A stretch of DNA of 64,000 nucleotides from Streptomyces agglomeratus (GCF_001746415.1 NZ_MEHJ01000001.1:2935001-2999000), one strand, 5' to 3'; positions 8,061 to 17,070 are shown, counted from the first letter of the stretch. Program-made: numbers and translations. The notes: generated by a model from the letters alone, not told the origin.

Positions 8061-8183
8061 CGCCGCATTACGGAACTGTCCTGAGCCATCGGTCGTCGCC
8101 CGGCCACTCCGGCCCCTCAGGCGTTCGATCGGGCGGTGTCCGGGGCCGAGGCCCGCTTGCGGGAAGTGGCGGGTGGGGGAACA

Positions 8184-8202
8184 AGCCCCGCGGGGCACCG
8201 CC
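8184..8202. repeat. dispersed 19-bp element, copy 1
   Basis: AGCCCCGCGGGGCACCGCC lies immediately before the -10 box of the 8216 gene. A copy with one difference is at 59057-59075, upstream of another leaderless gene. Its first ten bases are partly palindromic. Confidence 0.45.
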
Positions 8203-8208
8203 TAGGCT
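8203..8208 (+). promoter_or_regulatory. -10 box of leaderless gene at 8216
   Basis: TAGGCT ends seven bases before the ATG at 8216, and no ribosome site is visible between them. Confidence 0.55.
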
Positions 8209-8215
8209 GGCCCGC

Positions 8216-8728
8216 ATGACGCAGACCTTGCTCGACCAGGCCCTCGTCGAGGAGGCCACCAAGAAGTCCGGCCTCATCTGGGTACGAGGCACCGGCCCCG
8301 CCCGCTCGCTCTGGCACGTCTGGCACGACGGCGCCGTCTGCGTGGTGGGGGACGGCCCGGGCGAGCAGCCCTTCCCCGGCCTGGCCGACGGCGCGACCGC
8401 CGAAGTCACCGTACGCAGCAAGGACAAGGGCGGCCGGCTCGTCACCTGGACGGCCGCCGTGACCGAGCTCGCGCCCGGCACCGAGCCCTGGGAGGCCGCC
8501 GTCGCCGAGCTGAAGGGCAAACGCCTGAACGCGCCCGACGCCGAGCAGATGACCGAGCGCTGGGCCCGCGAGTGCCGCGTACTGCGTCTGGAGCCGCGCG
8601 GCGCGTCCACCGATCTGCCGGACGGTTCGCTCGCCGCCCGGCCCCTGCCGACGAGCGCCACAACGCGCCTGCCCGTACCGGCCGCGCTGCCGCGCCTCCT
8701 GATGAAGCGGAAGAAGAAGCGCGGCTAG
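8216..8728 (+). CDS. conserved hypothetical protein, possible FMN-binding split-barrel fold
   Basis: A 170-aa soluble protein. Residues 1-120 run as alternating strands (LIWVRGTGPARSLWHVWHDGAVCVVGDG, then ATAEVTVRSKDKGGRLVTWTAAVTEL). This resembles the pyridoxamine-phosphate-oxidase-like split barrel that binds FMN, F420 or haem. I see no definite cofactor signature, so this is a weak structural guess. The C-terminus is basic (LLMKRKKKRG), which might bind nucleic acid or membrane. Close relatives in Streptomyces are annotated hypothetical. The start is leaderless in form. The last four bases overlap the stop of the lipoprotein gene on the opposite strand. Confidence 0.8.
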   Translation: MTQTLLDQALVEEATKKSGLIWVRGTGPARSLWHVWHDGAVCVVGDGPGEQPFPGLADGATAEVTVRSKDKGGRLVTWTAAVTELAPGTEPWEAAVAELKGKRLNAPDAEQMTERWARECRVLRLEPRGASTDLPDGSLAARPLPTSATTRLPVPAALPRLLMKRKKKRG

Positions 8729-9528
8729 GACGCGTCCGAGGTCTTGGGGAGCTGGCCGCCGTAGTCGACGGTCTCGTCCTTGCCCGGCGCTTCCAGCGCG
8801 AACTCCTCGTCCCAGTCCGCCAGGCTCACCACGCCCGCCCCGCCGGCCCGCTCCAGCTTCAGCGGGTACGGCGTGCCGAGCAGCGACACGGCGAGGCTCC
8901 CGCCGACGCCCTTGCCGCCGGTGACCTCGATCGTGCGGACGCCGCCGACCTTCGCGCGGTCGCCCTTGCTGAGCTTGCCGTGCAGCCCGAGCAGGCCGTC
9001 GAGCAGGACGTCCTTGTCGGTGAAGCCGCGCAGCTGGTCGTACACCGGGTCGTCGGCCGGGACCTTGACGTACTTGTCCTCCAGCTTCCCGGCGGCGCCC
9101 TCGTCCGACGGGTCCGGGCCGTCGGACGGCTTTCCCGCCCCGGTCCCGTGGTCCCAGAAGTCCGCGCCGGCCTTCATGAACAGCTCGTCATCGATCCGCA
9201 GCAGCTCGAACGTGCTGCCCTTGGAGGTCACGGAGCCGGTGCCGCCGTCCTCCTTGAGCCGCATGTCCAGCCTGTACGAGCGCCCCTTGCTGACGACGGT
9301 GCCCGAGAGCCGTACCGACTCCGCGTCGCGCGCCGCCTTCCGGGCCTTGGCCTCGATGGCCGGCGCCGAGAGTCTGCCCACCCCGTTGGTCCCCTTGTCC
9401 GGGTCGACCGGTTCCTCACCGCAGGCGGTGAGCGCCGCGGTCAGCCCGACGCACACGACGCCGAGCAGGGCGGCCCGGCGGGCTCGGGCGGCCGGGGGAA
9501 ATGCAGTCACAAGCGCACTGCCTCTCAT
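8725..9528 (-). CDS. LppX/LprG-like lipoprotein
   Basis: A 267-aa secreted lipoprotein. The signal peptide (basic ARARR, then LLGVVCVGLTAALTAC) ends at a lipobox whose Cys is about residue 36. The mature part has the LppX_LprAFG-type pattern: a sequence of strands RLSGTVVSKGRSYRLDMRL, FELLRIDDELFMKAGADFW, and a helix-rich centre. In mycobacteria such proteins have a hydrophobic cavity and carry lipids across the envelope. Streptomyces members are uncharacterised. The ATG at 9528 is chosen because it gives a normal signal peptide; the frame continues to 9627 without signal character. It is divergent from the MgtE_N/CBS gene with about 150 bases between. Confidence 0.85.
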   Translation of the reverse strand: MRGSALVTAFPPAARARRAALLGVVCVGLTAALTACGEEPVDPDKGTNGVGRLSAPAIEAKARKAARDAESVRLSGTVVSKGRSYRLDMRLKEDGGTGSVTSKGSTFELLRIDDELFMKAGADFWDHGTGAGKPSDGPDPSDEGAAGKLEDKYVKVPADDPVYDQLRGFTDKDVLLDGLLGLHGKLSKGDRAKVGGVRTIEVTGGKGVGGSLAVSLLGTPYPLKLERAGGAGVVSLADWDEEFALEAPGKDETVDYGGQLPKTSDAS

Positions 9529-9631
9529 ACGGGTGTCCGGGGTGGCAGCAGGCAGCGTACCCGTGCTGTCTACGCCGTCCGGCAGAGAGCCGTCCGGACG
9601 CCCCGTTGGAGCGGTGGCGACCGGCACGGGC

Positions 9632-9637
9632 TAGCCT
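9632..9637 (+). promoter_or_regulatory. -10 box for the MgtE_N/CBS - DUF1003 genes
   Basis: TAGCCT lies 47 bases before the ATG at 9685. The leader contains an AAGGGAGG ribosome site near 9669-9676. This is a conventional leadered promoter, unlike the leaderless ones listed elsewhere. Confidence 0.45.
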
Positions 9638-9684
9638 GAACCCGTTACCGGACCCCGTTTTGTCCACCAAGGGAGGCGCACCTC

Positions 9685-10983
9685 ATGGCATCAGGCGCCC
9701 CCAGGGTCTTCGTCTCGCACCTCGCGGGCATCGCCGTGTTCGACCCCAACGGCGACCAGGTCGGCCGGGTGCGCGACCTCGTGGCGATGCTGCGCGTGGG
9801 CAACCGGCCGCCGCGCCTGCTCGGCATGGTCGTCGAGGTGGTCAGCCGACGCCGGATCTTCCTGCCCATGACCCGCGTGACGGGTGTCGAGTCGGGCCAG
9901 GTCATCACGACGGGCGTGGTCAACATGCGCCGTTTCGAGCAGCGCCCGACCGAGCGTCTGGTCCTCGGCGAGCTCCTCGACCGCCGGGTGCGCCTGGTGG
10001 ACACCGGCGAGGAGGTCACGGTCCTCGACGTGTCGATCGTGCAGCTGCCCGCCCGCCGCGACTGGGAGATCGACAAGGTCTTCGTACGCAAGGGCAAGGG
10101 CGGCGCGCTGCGGCGCCGTGGGGAGACGCTGACCGTGGAGTGGTCGGCGGTGAGCGGCTTCTCGCTGGAGGAGCACGGACAGGGCGCGGAGAGCCTCCTG
10201 GCCACGTTCGAGCAGTTGCGCCCCGCCGACCTGGCCAACGCCCTGCACCACCTGACGCCCAAGCGCCGCGCCGAGGTGGCCGCGGCGCTCGACGACGACC
10301 GGCTCGCCGACGTACTGGAAGAGCTGCCCGACGACGACCAGGTGGAGATCCTCGGCAAACTCAAGGAGGAGCGGGCGGCCGACGTCCTGGAGGCGATGGA
10401 CCCGGACGACGCCGCCGACCTGCTGTCCGAGCTGCCGGAGGAGGACAAGGAGCGGCTGCTGATGCTGATGAAGCCGGACGACGCGGCCGACGTGCGGCGG
10501 CTCCTGGCGTACGAGGAGCGGACGGCCGGCGGTCTGATGACGACCGAGCCGATCGTGCTGCGGCCCGACGCGACGGTCGCGGACGCGCTCGCACGCGTAC
10601 GCCAGCAGGACCTCTCCCCCGCACTGGCCGCGCAGGTGTACGTCTGCCGCCCGCCGGACGAGACCCCGACGGGCAAGTACCTCGGGACGGTGCACTTCCA
10701 GCGCCTGCTGCGCGAGCCGCCCTTCACCCTGGTCAGCTCGGTCGTGGAGTCCGACCTGCCGCCGCTGTCGCCGGGCACGCCGCTGCCGGCCGTGACGAGC
10801 TACCTGGCGGCGTACAACATGGTCTCCGCGCCGGTCGTGGACGCGAGCGGCTCGCTGCTCGGCGCGGTGACGGTCGACGACGTACTCGACCACCTGCTGC
10901 CCGACGACTGGCGCGAGACGGAGTTCCACGAGCCGCCGCAGACGCCGGGGACTCCGCGCGGGGAGGCCGTCCGTGGGCACTGA
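9685..10983 (+). CDS. MgtE N-terminal / CBS domain protein (no membrane domain)
   Basis: A 432-aa cytoplasmic protein. Residues 1-160 contain PRC-barrel-like strands (VFVSHLAGIAVFDPNGDQVGRV). Residues about 175-280 are the MgtE_N helical superhelix with repeats such as LADVLEELPDDDQVEIL and AADVLEAMDPDDAADLL. Residues about 285-415 hold a CBS pair (TAGGLMTTEPIVLRPDATV, then VVDASGSLLGAVTVDDVLDHLL). The MgtE channel domain is absent, so this is a stand-alone Mg2+- or nucleotide-sensing module rather than a transporter. Similar proteins lie near corA and mrp in mycobacteria (as I recall, Rv1232c). The ATG has a good ribosome site. It overlaps the DUF1003 gene by 11 bases and should be cotranscribed with it. 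Confidence 0.9.
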   Translation: MASGAPRVFVSHLAGIAVFDPNGDQVGRVRDLVAMLRVGNRPPRLLGMVVEVVSRRRIFLPMTRVTGVESGQVITTGVVNMRRFEQRPTERLVLGELLDRRVRLVDTGEEVTVLDVSIVQLPARRDWEIDKVFVRKGKGGALRRRGETLTVEWSAVSGFSLEEHGQGAESLLATFEQLRPADLANALHHLTPKRRAEVAAALDDDRLADVLEELPDDDQVEILGKLKEERAADVLEAMDPDDAADLLSELPEEDKERLLMLMKPDDAADVRRLLAYEERTAGGLMTTEPIVLRPDATVADALARVRQQDLSPALAAQVYVCRPPDETPTGKYLGTVHFQRLLREPPFTLVSSVVESDLPPLSPGTPLPAVTSYLAAYNMVSAPVVDASGSLLGAVTVDDVLDHLLPDDWRETEFHEPPQTPGTPRGEAVRGH

Positions 10984-11560
10984 CAGGAGCGCCGAGGCGC
11001 GGGAGCGCGGCCGGACGGCGACGGGGGCGAGCGCGCTGCCCCGCGCGTCCCGGGTGCGGCTGGACCAGCCGAGGCCCGCGCGCAAGCGGCTGCTGCCGGA
11101 GTACGACCCGGAGGCGTTCGGCCGGTTCTCGGAGCGGATCGCGCGGTTCCTGGGCACGGGGCGCTTCCTCGTCTGGATGACCCTGACCATCGCCCTGTGG
11201 GTCCTGTGGAACATCTTCGCGCCCCAGGCCCTGCGCTGGGACGAGTACCCGTTCATCTTCCTGACGCTGATGCTGTCGCTCCAGGCGTCGTACGCCGCCC
11301 CGCTGATCCTCCTCGCGCAGAACCGCCAGGACGACCGGGACCGGGTCACCCACGAGCAGGACCGCAAGCAGAACGAGCGGTCCATCGCGGACACCGAGTA
11401 CCTCACCCGGGAGATCGCGTCGCTGCGGATGGGGCTGGGGGAGGTCGCCACCCGGGACTGGATCCGGTCCGAATTCGTGGACCTGGTGAAGGAGCTAGAG
11501 CAGCGGCGCTCCCTATTCCCGCCGGAGGCCGCTTCCGAGAGTGACGAAGGCGACCGCTGA
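10973..11560 (+). CDS. DUF1003 membrane protein
   Basis: A 195-aa protein with two close membrane helices (about residues 63-85 and 95-118: FLVWMTLTIALWVLWNIF and FIFLTLMLSLQASYAAPLIL). A long polar C-terminal helix follows (NRQDDRDRVTHEQDRKQNE). This is the DUF1003 layout. The GTG at 10973 lies inside the end of the MgtE_N/CBS gene, an overlap that implies translational coupling and a shared function. The pairing suggests a membrane-linked ion-homeostasis module, but DUF1003 has no proven activity. The N-terminal 45 residues are basic and probably disordered. Confidence 0.9.
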   Translation: MGTDRSAEARERGRTATGASALPRASRVRLDQPRPARKRLLPEYDPEAFGRFSERIARFLGTGRFLVWMTLTIALWVLWNIFAPQALRWDEYPFIFLTLMLSLQASYAAPLILLAQNRQDDRDRVTHEQDRKQNERSIADTEYLTREIASLRMGLGEVATRDWIRSEFVDLVKELEQRRSLFPPEAASESDEGDR

Positions 11561-11591
11561 CAGGGCTTTCCCGGGGCGGCGGTACGCGCCG

Positions 11592-11597
11592 TACCAT
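11592..11597 (+). promoter_or_regulatory. -10 box of leaderless mrp
   Basis: TACCAT is followed after six bases by the ATG at 11604, without a ribosome site. It lies 31 bases after the DUF1003 stop, so mrp may be made both from this promoter and by read-through. Confidence 0.5.
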
Positions 11598-11603
11598 CAC
11601 GGT

Positions 11604-12737
11604 ATGGCTATGGAAGACGCGGTGCGCGAAGCACTGGCGACGGTGAACGACCCCGAGATCCACAAACCGATCACTGAACTCGGCATGGTCAAATCGGTTG
11701 AGATCGGGGCAGACGGCGCAGTTGCCGTCACGGTCTATCTCACCGTCTCCGGCTGTCCGATGCGCGAGACGATCACCACGAACGTGCGCGAGGCGGTCGA
11801 GCGCGTCGAGGGTGTGACCAGCGTCTCCGTCGAACTCGACGTGATGAGCGACGAGCAGCGCAAGGAGCTGGCGGGGGCCCTGCGCGGCGGCACCGCCGAG
11901 CGCGAGGTGCCCTTCGCCCAGCCCGGATCGCTGACCCGCGTCTACGCGGTGGCGTCCGGCAAGGGCGGCGTCGGCAAGTCCTCGGTGACGGTCAACCTGG
12001 CCGCGGCGATGGCGGCGGACGGGCTGAAGGTCGGCGTCGTCGACGCGGACATCTACGGCCACAGCGTGCCCCGTATGCTGGGCGTCGACGGCAGGCCCAC
12101 CCAGGTCGAGAACATGATCATGCCGCCGTCGGCGCACGGCGTGAAGGTCATCTCCATCGGCATGTTCACCCCGGGCAACGCGCCGGTCGTGTGGCGCGGT
12201 CCGATGCTGCACCGCGCGCTCCAGCAGTTCCTCGCTGACGTCTACTGGGGCGACCTGGACGTCCTGCTGCTCGACCTGCCGCCCGGCACCGGCGACATCG
12301 CGATCTCGGTCGCGCAGCTCGTGCCGAACGCCGAGATCCTGGTCGTGACGACCCCTCAGCAGGCCGCGGCCGAGGTCGCCGAGCGGGCGGGCTCCATCGC
12401 CGTACAGACCCACCAGAAGATCGTCGGAGTCGTCGAGAACATGTCGGGCCTGCCGTGCCCGCACTGCGACGAGATGGTCGACGTCTTCGGCACCGGCGGT
12501 GGCCAGAAGGTCGCCGAGGGGCTCACGAAGACGACCGGCGCGAACGTGCCGGTGCTGGGCTCCATCCCCATCGACGTACGGCTGCGGGAGGGCGGCGACG
12601 AGGGCAAGCCCGTCGTGCTGACCGACCCCGACTCGCCGGCCGGTGCGGCGCTGCGCACGATCGCGGGCAAGCTGGGCGGCCGCGCGCGCGGCCTGTCGGG
12701 CATGTCGCTGGGGATCACCCCGCGCAACAAGTTCTGA
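11604..12737 (+). CDS. mrp: Mrp/NBP35 family P-loop ATPase, iron-sulfur carrier
   Basis: A 377-aa Mrp/ApbC protein thought to assemble and hand over Fe-S clusters in the cytosol. Residues 1-90 are the DUF59 (MIP18-like) domain, with DPEIHKPITELGMV and SGCPMRETI. The deviant Walker A motif GKGGVGKSS is near residue 117, and DADIYGHS and DLPPGTGD follow. The cluster-binding CxxC motif is PCPHC (about residue 284). The frame extends upstream to 11541, but the conserved DUF59 domain begins at the ATG at 11604, which follows a TACCAT box. A near-perfect terminator follows. Confidence 0.95.
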   Translation: MAMEDAVREALATVNDPEIHKPITELGMVKSVEIGADGAVAVTVYLTVSGCPMRETITTNVREAVERVEGVTSVSVELDVMSDEQRKELAGALRGGTAEREVPFAQPGSLTRVYAVASGKGGVGKSSVTVNLAAAMAADGLKVGVVDADIYGHSVPRMLGVDGRPTQVENMIMPPSAHGVKVISIGMFTPGNAPVVWRGPMLHRALQQFLADVYWGDLDVLLLDLPPGTGDIAISVAQLVPNAEILVVTTPQQAAAEVAERAGSIAVQTHQKIVGVVENMSGLPCPHCDEMVDVFGTGGGQKVAEGLTKTTGANVPVLGSIPIDVRLREGGDEGKPVVLTDPDSPAGAALRTIAGKLGGRARGLSGMSLGITPRNKF

Positions 12738-12764
12738 CGCGTCCGGGAACGTTCCGGACACCCC

Positions 12765-12801
12765 GAAGGGGGCGCCGCTCCGAGTGAGCGGCGCCCCCTT
12801 C
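12765..12801 (+). terminator. terminator after mrp
   Basis: A perfect 16-bp stem (12765-12780 with 12786-12801) with a five-base loop lies 28 bases after the mrp stop. It also faces the convergent gene ending at 12850. Confidence 0.9.
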
Positions 12802-12849
12802 GTCGTACATCCGTGCCGCCGCGGCGCGAGCGCGCCGTGCGACCGCCGG

Positions 12850-13533
12850 TTACTGGCCCTGGTCGTACGTCGTGATGTCCTTGACCACCGAGAAACCCAG
12901 TCCGTACGCGCTCATCCCGCGCCCGTACGCCCCGAGGATCACGCCGTCCTCGCCGGCCCCGGCCAGTACCCAGCCGAACTCGGACTCGCGGTAGTGGAAG
13001 GGCGTCGGTACGCCGTCCACCGGCAGCGACAGCTGCGACCAGGCGGGCCCCGACAGGTCGTCGGCCAGCTCGAAGGCCGTCTCGGTCTGCTGGTCCAGCC
13101 AGTCGTCGCGCAGCGAGTGGTCCAGGTGCGCGGGCCAGGTCGCCGAGAGCAGGCCCGAACCGGCCAGCCAGGCCGCGGAGGAGACCGACGTGGCCTCCAG
13201 TACGCCCGTACCGTCGCCACTGCGCCGCACCGGGCTGCTGGCGACGGTGACGACCACCGCGAAGCGCTCCTTCTCCTGGGTCTCGTCGGTCGCGGGCCTT
13301 ATCGACGGCTCTTCGCCGTGGCCCGTGGAACCGTGCTGCACCGTGCCGTCAGCCGCCGTGCCGACCTGCATCAGCCAGCGGGGCCCGGTGAACGCGTCAT
13401 CCAGTCCGTACCAGGGGAAGGGCGCGCGCAGATAGCCGTCGACCGTACGCCGGGCTGCTGGCACCCCCTCCGCTGTGGACGTGCTGGGCGTCAGGGGTGC
13501 TCCCTGCGCTCCGACCCGACTCGTGGTCTCCAT
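12850..13533 (-). CDS. conserved hypothetical protein
   Basis: A 227-aa soluble protein that I recognise only as a Streptomyces conserved hypothetical. It has Trp- and Asp-rich segments (APFPWYGLDDAFTGPRWLMQVG, PAHLDHSLRDDWLDQQTE) and a glycine-rich end (VILGAYGRGMSAYGLGFSVV). I see no signal peptide, membrane helix or catalytic motif. AAGGAGG lies about 11 bases before the ATG at 13533, a slightly long spacing. It is read in the same direction as tatB, 118 bases downstream, so it could be the last member of the sigE-anti-sigma-htrA-tatB unit. Function unknown. Confidence 0.8.
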   Translation of the reverse strand: METTSRVGAQGAPLTPSTSTAEGVPAARRTVDGYLRAPFPWYGLDDAFTGPRWLMQVGTAADGTVQHGSTGHGEEPSIRPATDETQEKERFAVVVTVASSPVRRSGDGTGVLEATSVSSAAWLAGSGLLSATWPAHLDHSLRDDWLDQQTETAFELADDLSGPAWSQLSLPVDGVPTPFHYRESEFGWVLAGAGEDGVILGAYGRGMSAYGLGFSVVKDITTYDQGQ

Positions 13534-13651
13534 CTATCCGGCCGCCTCCTTGTTCCGTGGCGTCCGGATCGGCCCGCCCCCCTCGGGCGTCCTCACATCC
13601 GGACAGATGGAGGATAGCCACCTTGGTGCGGCTCGTCGGGAAGGGCGGGAC

Positions 13652-14140
13652 TCAGGTGGCGTCGGCGTCGAAGGGCGGACGCTCGCTCTGAGCGGGGGTT
13701 TCACGCTTCTTGAGCAGGTCGGGGGTGCCGGTGGAGTCCTTCGTCAGGTTCGCCTTGCCGGCCGAACCGTTCGAGCCGTTCGTGCCGCTCACCGCACCGG
13801 ACGGCGTACCGCTGTCGCGGCCCTTCACCACGTCCGCGACCTCGGCCATCTCGCTCTTGAGGTCGAAACTGCTGCGGATCTCCTTGAGACCGAGGTCGTC
13901 GTTGTCCATCAGCTGCTTGCGCACGAAGGTCTTGGGGTTCAGGTCCTCGAAGTCGAAGTCCTTGAACTCCGGGCCCAGCTCGGAGCGGATGTCCTGCTTG
14001 GCGCTCTCGGAGAACTCGCGGAGCTTACGGATCATCGCCGAGGCGTCCTGAATGAGCTTCGGCAGCTTCTCCGGCCCGAAGACGAGCACGGCGAGAACCA
14101 CGAGCGTCACCAGCTCGAGTCCGCCTATGTCACTGAACAC
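13652..14140 (-). CDS. tatB: Sec-independent protein translocase TatB
   Basis: A 162-aa TatB protein, part of the twin-arginine export complex in the membrane. The short N-terminal helix (FSDIGGLELVTLVVLAVLVFGP) is followed by the family EKLPKLIQD hinge and an amphipathic helix (about residues 25-60). A charged, disordered tail ends in repeated Gly-Ser-Asn and basic segments. The GTG at 14140 is set by AAGGAG seven bases upstream; the longer frame to 14239 would put residues before the helix that TatB never has. tatB follows htrA by 155 bases in the order sigE-anti-sigma-htrA-tatB, the same order as in M. tuberculosis (Rv1221-Rv1224 as I recall). Confidence 0.93.
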   Translation of the reverse strand: MFSDIGGLELVTLVVLAVLVFGPEKLPKLIQDASAMIRKLREFSESAKQDIRSELGPEFKDFDFEDLNPKTFVRKQLMDNDDLGLKEIRSSFDLKSEMAEVADVVKGRDSGTPSGAVSGTNGSNGSAGKANLTKDSTGTPDLLKKRETPAQSERPPFDADAT

Positions 14141-14295
14141 CTTGTTGCTCCTTGGGTTCTCCGCGCCCGCAGGTCGGGTGGGCCTCCTCCGCCCGCAGGC
14201 AGAGGACCGGTCCGGGCCCGGTCCACGGTACCCGCCCAATCTGTCCGGACGGTACCTTCACGTAACACTCACGTGGACCTGTGTGTGCTTCTCCC

Positions 14296-16023
14296 TCAGT
14301 TGCCGTCCGCCGAGCCGAGCGTCACGGAGACCGTCCGCTCCTTGCCCGCGCGCACCACGGTCAGCTCCAGCCGGTCGCCGGGGCGGTGGGCGCGGATCTT
14401 GACGATGAGTTCCTGCCCGTTGTGCACCCTCTGTCCGTTGACCTCGGTGATGACGTCGCGGGGGCGGACACCGGCGCGGGCTCCGGGACCGCCGGGCGTC
14501 ACCGCCGGGCCGTCGGCGCCCTTGGTGCCGACGCGGGCGCCGTCGCCCGTGTACTTCATGTCCAGCGTGACGCCGATCACCGGGTGCGTCGCCTTCCCGG
14601 TGTTGATCAGCTCCTCGGCTACACGCTTGCCCTGGTTGATGGGGATCGCGAAGCCCAGGCCGATGCTGCCGCCCTGACTGCCTTCGAGGCCCGCGCTGTT
14701 GTCCGCCGCGCGTATGGCGCTGTTGATGCCGATCACGCGGGCCTGCGCGTCCACCAGGGGGCCGCCGGAATTGCCGGGGTTTATCGGGGCGTCGGTCTGG
14801 AGCGCGTTCACATAGCTGACGTCGCTGCCGTCGCCCTTCTCGCCGCCCGCGGTGATGGGGCGCTCCTTGGCACTGATGATCCCGGAGGTGACCGTGTTCT
14901 GAAGGTCGAAGGGTGCGCCGATGGCCACCACCGGGTCGCCCACCTGGACGTTCTCCGAGTTGCCCAGGGGCAGGGGCTTGAGTCCGTCGACCCCGAGGAC
15001 CCGGACGACCGCGAGGTCGTAGCCGCTGTCCTTGCCCACGAGCTTCGCCTTCGCGGTCTGGCCGCCGCTGAAGGTGATGTTGATGGTGCCGTCGGCTCCG
15101 GCGGGCTCCACCACGTGGTCGTTGGTGAGGATGTGGCCCTTGGCGTCGAGTACGAAGCCGGTGCCCGTGCCCTGTTCGCCGACGCCGCTGACGTGCAGGG
15201 TGACGACGCTGGGCAGGGCGCTGGCCGCGATGCCCGCGACGCTGTCGGGGGCGCGGCCCTTGGCGTCCTCGGACCGGGCCTGGGGCAGTTCGACGCGGGT
15301 GATGCCGCCGTTGCGCTCGACGTACGCCCCGACGCCTCCGCCGATACCGCCGGCCACCAGCGCGATCAGCAGCGCCCCCACGAACAGCGCGCCCCGGCGG
15401 CCCTTCCTCGGCCGCACCCCGCCGACCGGGTCACCGGGGTGGGTCAGCGGCTGCTGGGGCGCGCCCCAGGGGTCGTACTGAAGCCAGTGGGAGGGCCGGG
15501 GGTGCGAGGGGTGCGGCTGGGGCTGGGTGTGGTGGTGGGAGGGCTGCTGAGCCGGGCCCGTGGGGACTCCGACCCCGTTCGTCGCGGCTGTCCCGGGCGC
15601 TCCCGGAGGTACGAACGTTCCTTGCGGCGGGGTCGGTACCGGCCGCTGCACGGGCGGCGCCGGCGCCCACGGGCCGGGGCCGCCGTATGGCGGGGTGGCG
15701 TACGGGTCGGGCGCGTGCAGCGGCTGCGGACGCGCCTGGGGAGCGGGCTCAGCGGCCTGGCCCGGCGCCGGGTCAGCCGCCACCGCCGGCTCGGGCTCGG
15801 GGTTCGGCTCCGGATTCGGCTCGGCGGGTTCCGCCGCCGCTCCGGTCACGGTCGCGCGGGCTCCGGTCGCCGTCCCCGGCGCGGCCGCATGGGCTTGTGC
15901 CGCGAGGACCTCGCCCGCGTCCTGTTCCGGGTCGCGCTCCGGCTCCGCACCCGCAACCCCGCGCACCGGCGCGGGGCGGCTCCACCACTTTGCCTTCGAA
16001 CCGGTGGGCGTGCCCTCGTCCAT
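14296..16023 (-). CDS. htrA: HtrA/DegP-like serine protease
   Basis: A 575-aa membrane-anchored protease. Residues 1-205 are a very Pro/Ala/Glu-rich cytoplasmic region with a His/Pro stretch. One membrane helix follows (about 211-233, ALFVGALLIALVAGGIGGGV). The extracytoplasmic trypsin-like domain has His303 (TNDHVV), Asp336 (YDLAVV) and Ser419 (PGNSGGP). A C-terminal PDZ domain spans about 480-570 (ARAGVRPRDVITEVNGQRVHN). HtrA proteases degrade or refold damaged envelope proteins. In mycobacteria the HtrA next to SigE also processes signalling proteins. The ATG at 16023 has GGGGAG upstream, and the frame to 16110 is rejected. It lies 93 bases after the anti-sigma gene in the envelope-stress unit. 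Confidence 0.93.
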   Translation of the reverse strand: MDEGTPTGSKAKWWSRPAPVRGVAGAEPERDPEQDAGEVLAAQAHAAAPGTATGARATVTGAAAEPAEPNPEPNPEPEPAVAADPAPGQAAEPAPQARPQPLHAPDPYATPPYGGPGPWAPAPPVQRPVPTPPQGTFVPPGAPGTAATNGVGVPTGPAQQPSHHHTQPQPHPSHPRPSHWLQYDPWGAPQQPLTHPGDPVGGVRPRKGRRGALFVGALLIALVAGGIGGGVGAYVERNGGITRVELPQARSEDAKGRAPDSVAGIAASALPSVVTLHVSGVGEQGTGTGFVLDAKGHILTNDHVVEPAGADGTINITFSGGQTAKAKLVGKDSGYDLAVVRVLGVDGLKPLPLGNSENVQVGDPVVAIGAPFDLQNTVTSGIISAKERPITAGGEKGDGSDVSYVNALQTDAPINPGNSGGPLVDAQARVIGINSAIRAADNSAGLEGSQGGSIGLGFAIPINQGKRVAEELINTGKATHPVIGVTLDMKYTGDGARVGTKGADGPAVTPGGPGARAGVRPRDVITEVNGQRVHNGQELIVKIRAHRPGDRLELTVVRAGKERTVSVTLGSADGN

Positions 16024-16116
16024 GCTCTCCCCGCAACCCCACGAGCACGCCCGCAGGGCAGTGCCACTTTCGTTGTCCGTGCCCCCTCGGGGCACCCTGC
16101 GAGGATTCAACCAGCC

Positions 16117-17070
16117 TCAGCGGGAAACGGGCAGCCCGGGCGCGGACGGAGCGGCCGTCCGAAGCGGTGATGGCGCCACGGTCACCGGCGCGCTGTGCCC
16201 GGGGGCGTACGCGAGGGCGAGGGCCGAACCCGGCCGGCGTATGAGCGGCAGCGGGCTCTGGGCCGTGAGCGCGGGCGCCGGGAACGGCTGCGTCAGGGAA
16301 AGCCCCTGCGCACCGCCCTGTGTCGTCGCCGCCCCGAAGAGCCTGGCCGGCACGGCGACGTTGGCCGCCGCGTTGGCACTGGCGGTGGCGGCGGGAAGGC
16401 CGCTTCCGGCGGTACGGCGGCGGGTGTTCTCGGTGGCGGCCCCGCTCGGGCCCGCCGCGCGCAGCGGCGTGACGTTGTTGCCCGAGCTGCCGCCCCTCGT
16501 GGTGGGCTCGCCGGCGGACCCGACCGGCATGGCGCCGCCGAGCGCGAACGCCGCGAGCGACACCGCGCTGGCGGCGGCGAAGGCGAGCCGCCTCCCGCGC
16601 CCGCCGGAGCGCTCCGCCTCCGCGCGGCCCACGTCGTGGATCCGGAAGCCGCGCCACGGCGCGGCGCCGGGCAGAACGCCGGTGTGCCCGGCGGCCGGAA
16701 CGTAGTCGAAGTCGAAACTGCTGCCGGGTCTGCCGGATCTCCCCTGCCGGGGGTCGGCGCCGAAGACGCCCTGCCCGAAGCCACCCCGCCCGAAGGGTGC
16801 CGGGTCGTCGTCGCCGTCCCGGCCACCCGGGCCGCCGCCGGGCAGCCCTTGGAGCCGCGCGAGCAGCCCCTCGGAGGGCGGCGGCGGTGCGGCGGTGGAG
16901 AAGACGCTCTTCAGGCGGCGCTGGGCGTCGGCCTCGGCCTTGCACTTGGCGCAGGTCGCCAGGTGCGACAGGACACGCTCGCGGACGTCATGGCTCAGCT
17001 CACCGTCCACCAGGGCGGCCAGCCGGTCCCCCAGGTGCTGTTCGGCAGAGGTCGGTCGGGTGCCACTCAC
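16117..17070 (-). CDS. anti-sigma factor with zinc-binding (ZAS) domain, RseA-like
   Basis: A 317-aa protein, overlapping the sigE stop by four bases, that should bind and hold the sigma factor encoded just upstream. The N-terminal ZAS/zf-HC2 domain (residues 1-60) has the HxxxCxxC motif HLATCAKC, which binds zinc in anti-sigma factors such as RsrA and RseA. A low-complexity Gly/Pro/Asp linker follows. One membrane helix lies near residues 167-187 ([20 protein letters not shown]). The outer 125 residues are rich in Ala, Pro and Thr. By analogy with M. tuberculosis RseA it would release SigE under envelope stress. The exact signal is unknown. Confidence 0.88.
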   Translation of the reverse strand: MSGTRPTSAEQHLGDRLAALVDGELSHDVRERVLSHLATCAKCKAEADAQRRLKSVFSTAAPPPPSEGLLARLQGLPGGGPGGRDGDDDPAPFGRGGFGQGVFGADPRQGRSGRPGSSFDFDYVPAAGHTGVLPGAAPWRGFRIHDVGRAEAERSGGRGRRLAFAAASAVSLAAFALGGAMPVGSAGEPTTRGGSSGNNVTPLRAAGPSGAATENTRRRTAGSGLPAATASANAAANVAVPARLFGAATTQGGAQGLSLTQPFPAPALTAQSPLPLIRRPGSALALAYAPGHSAPVTVAPSPLRTAAPSAPGLPVSR

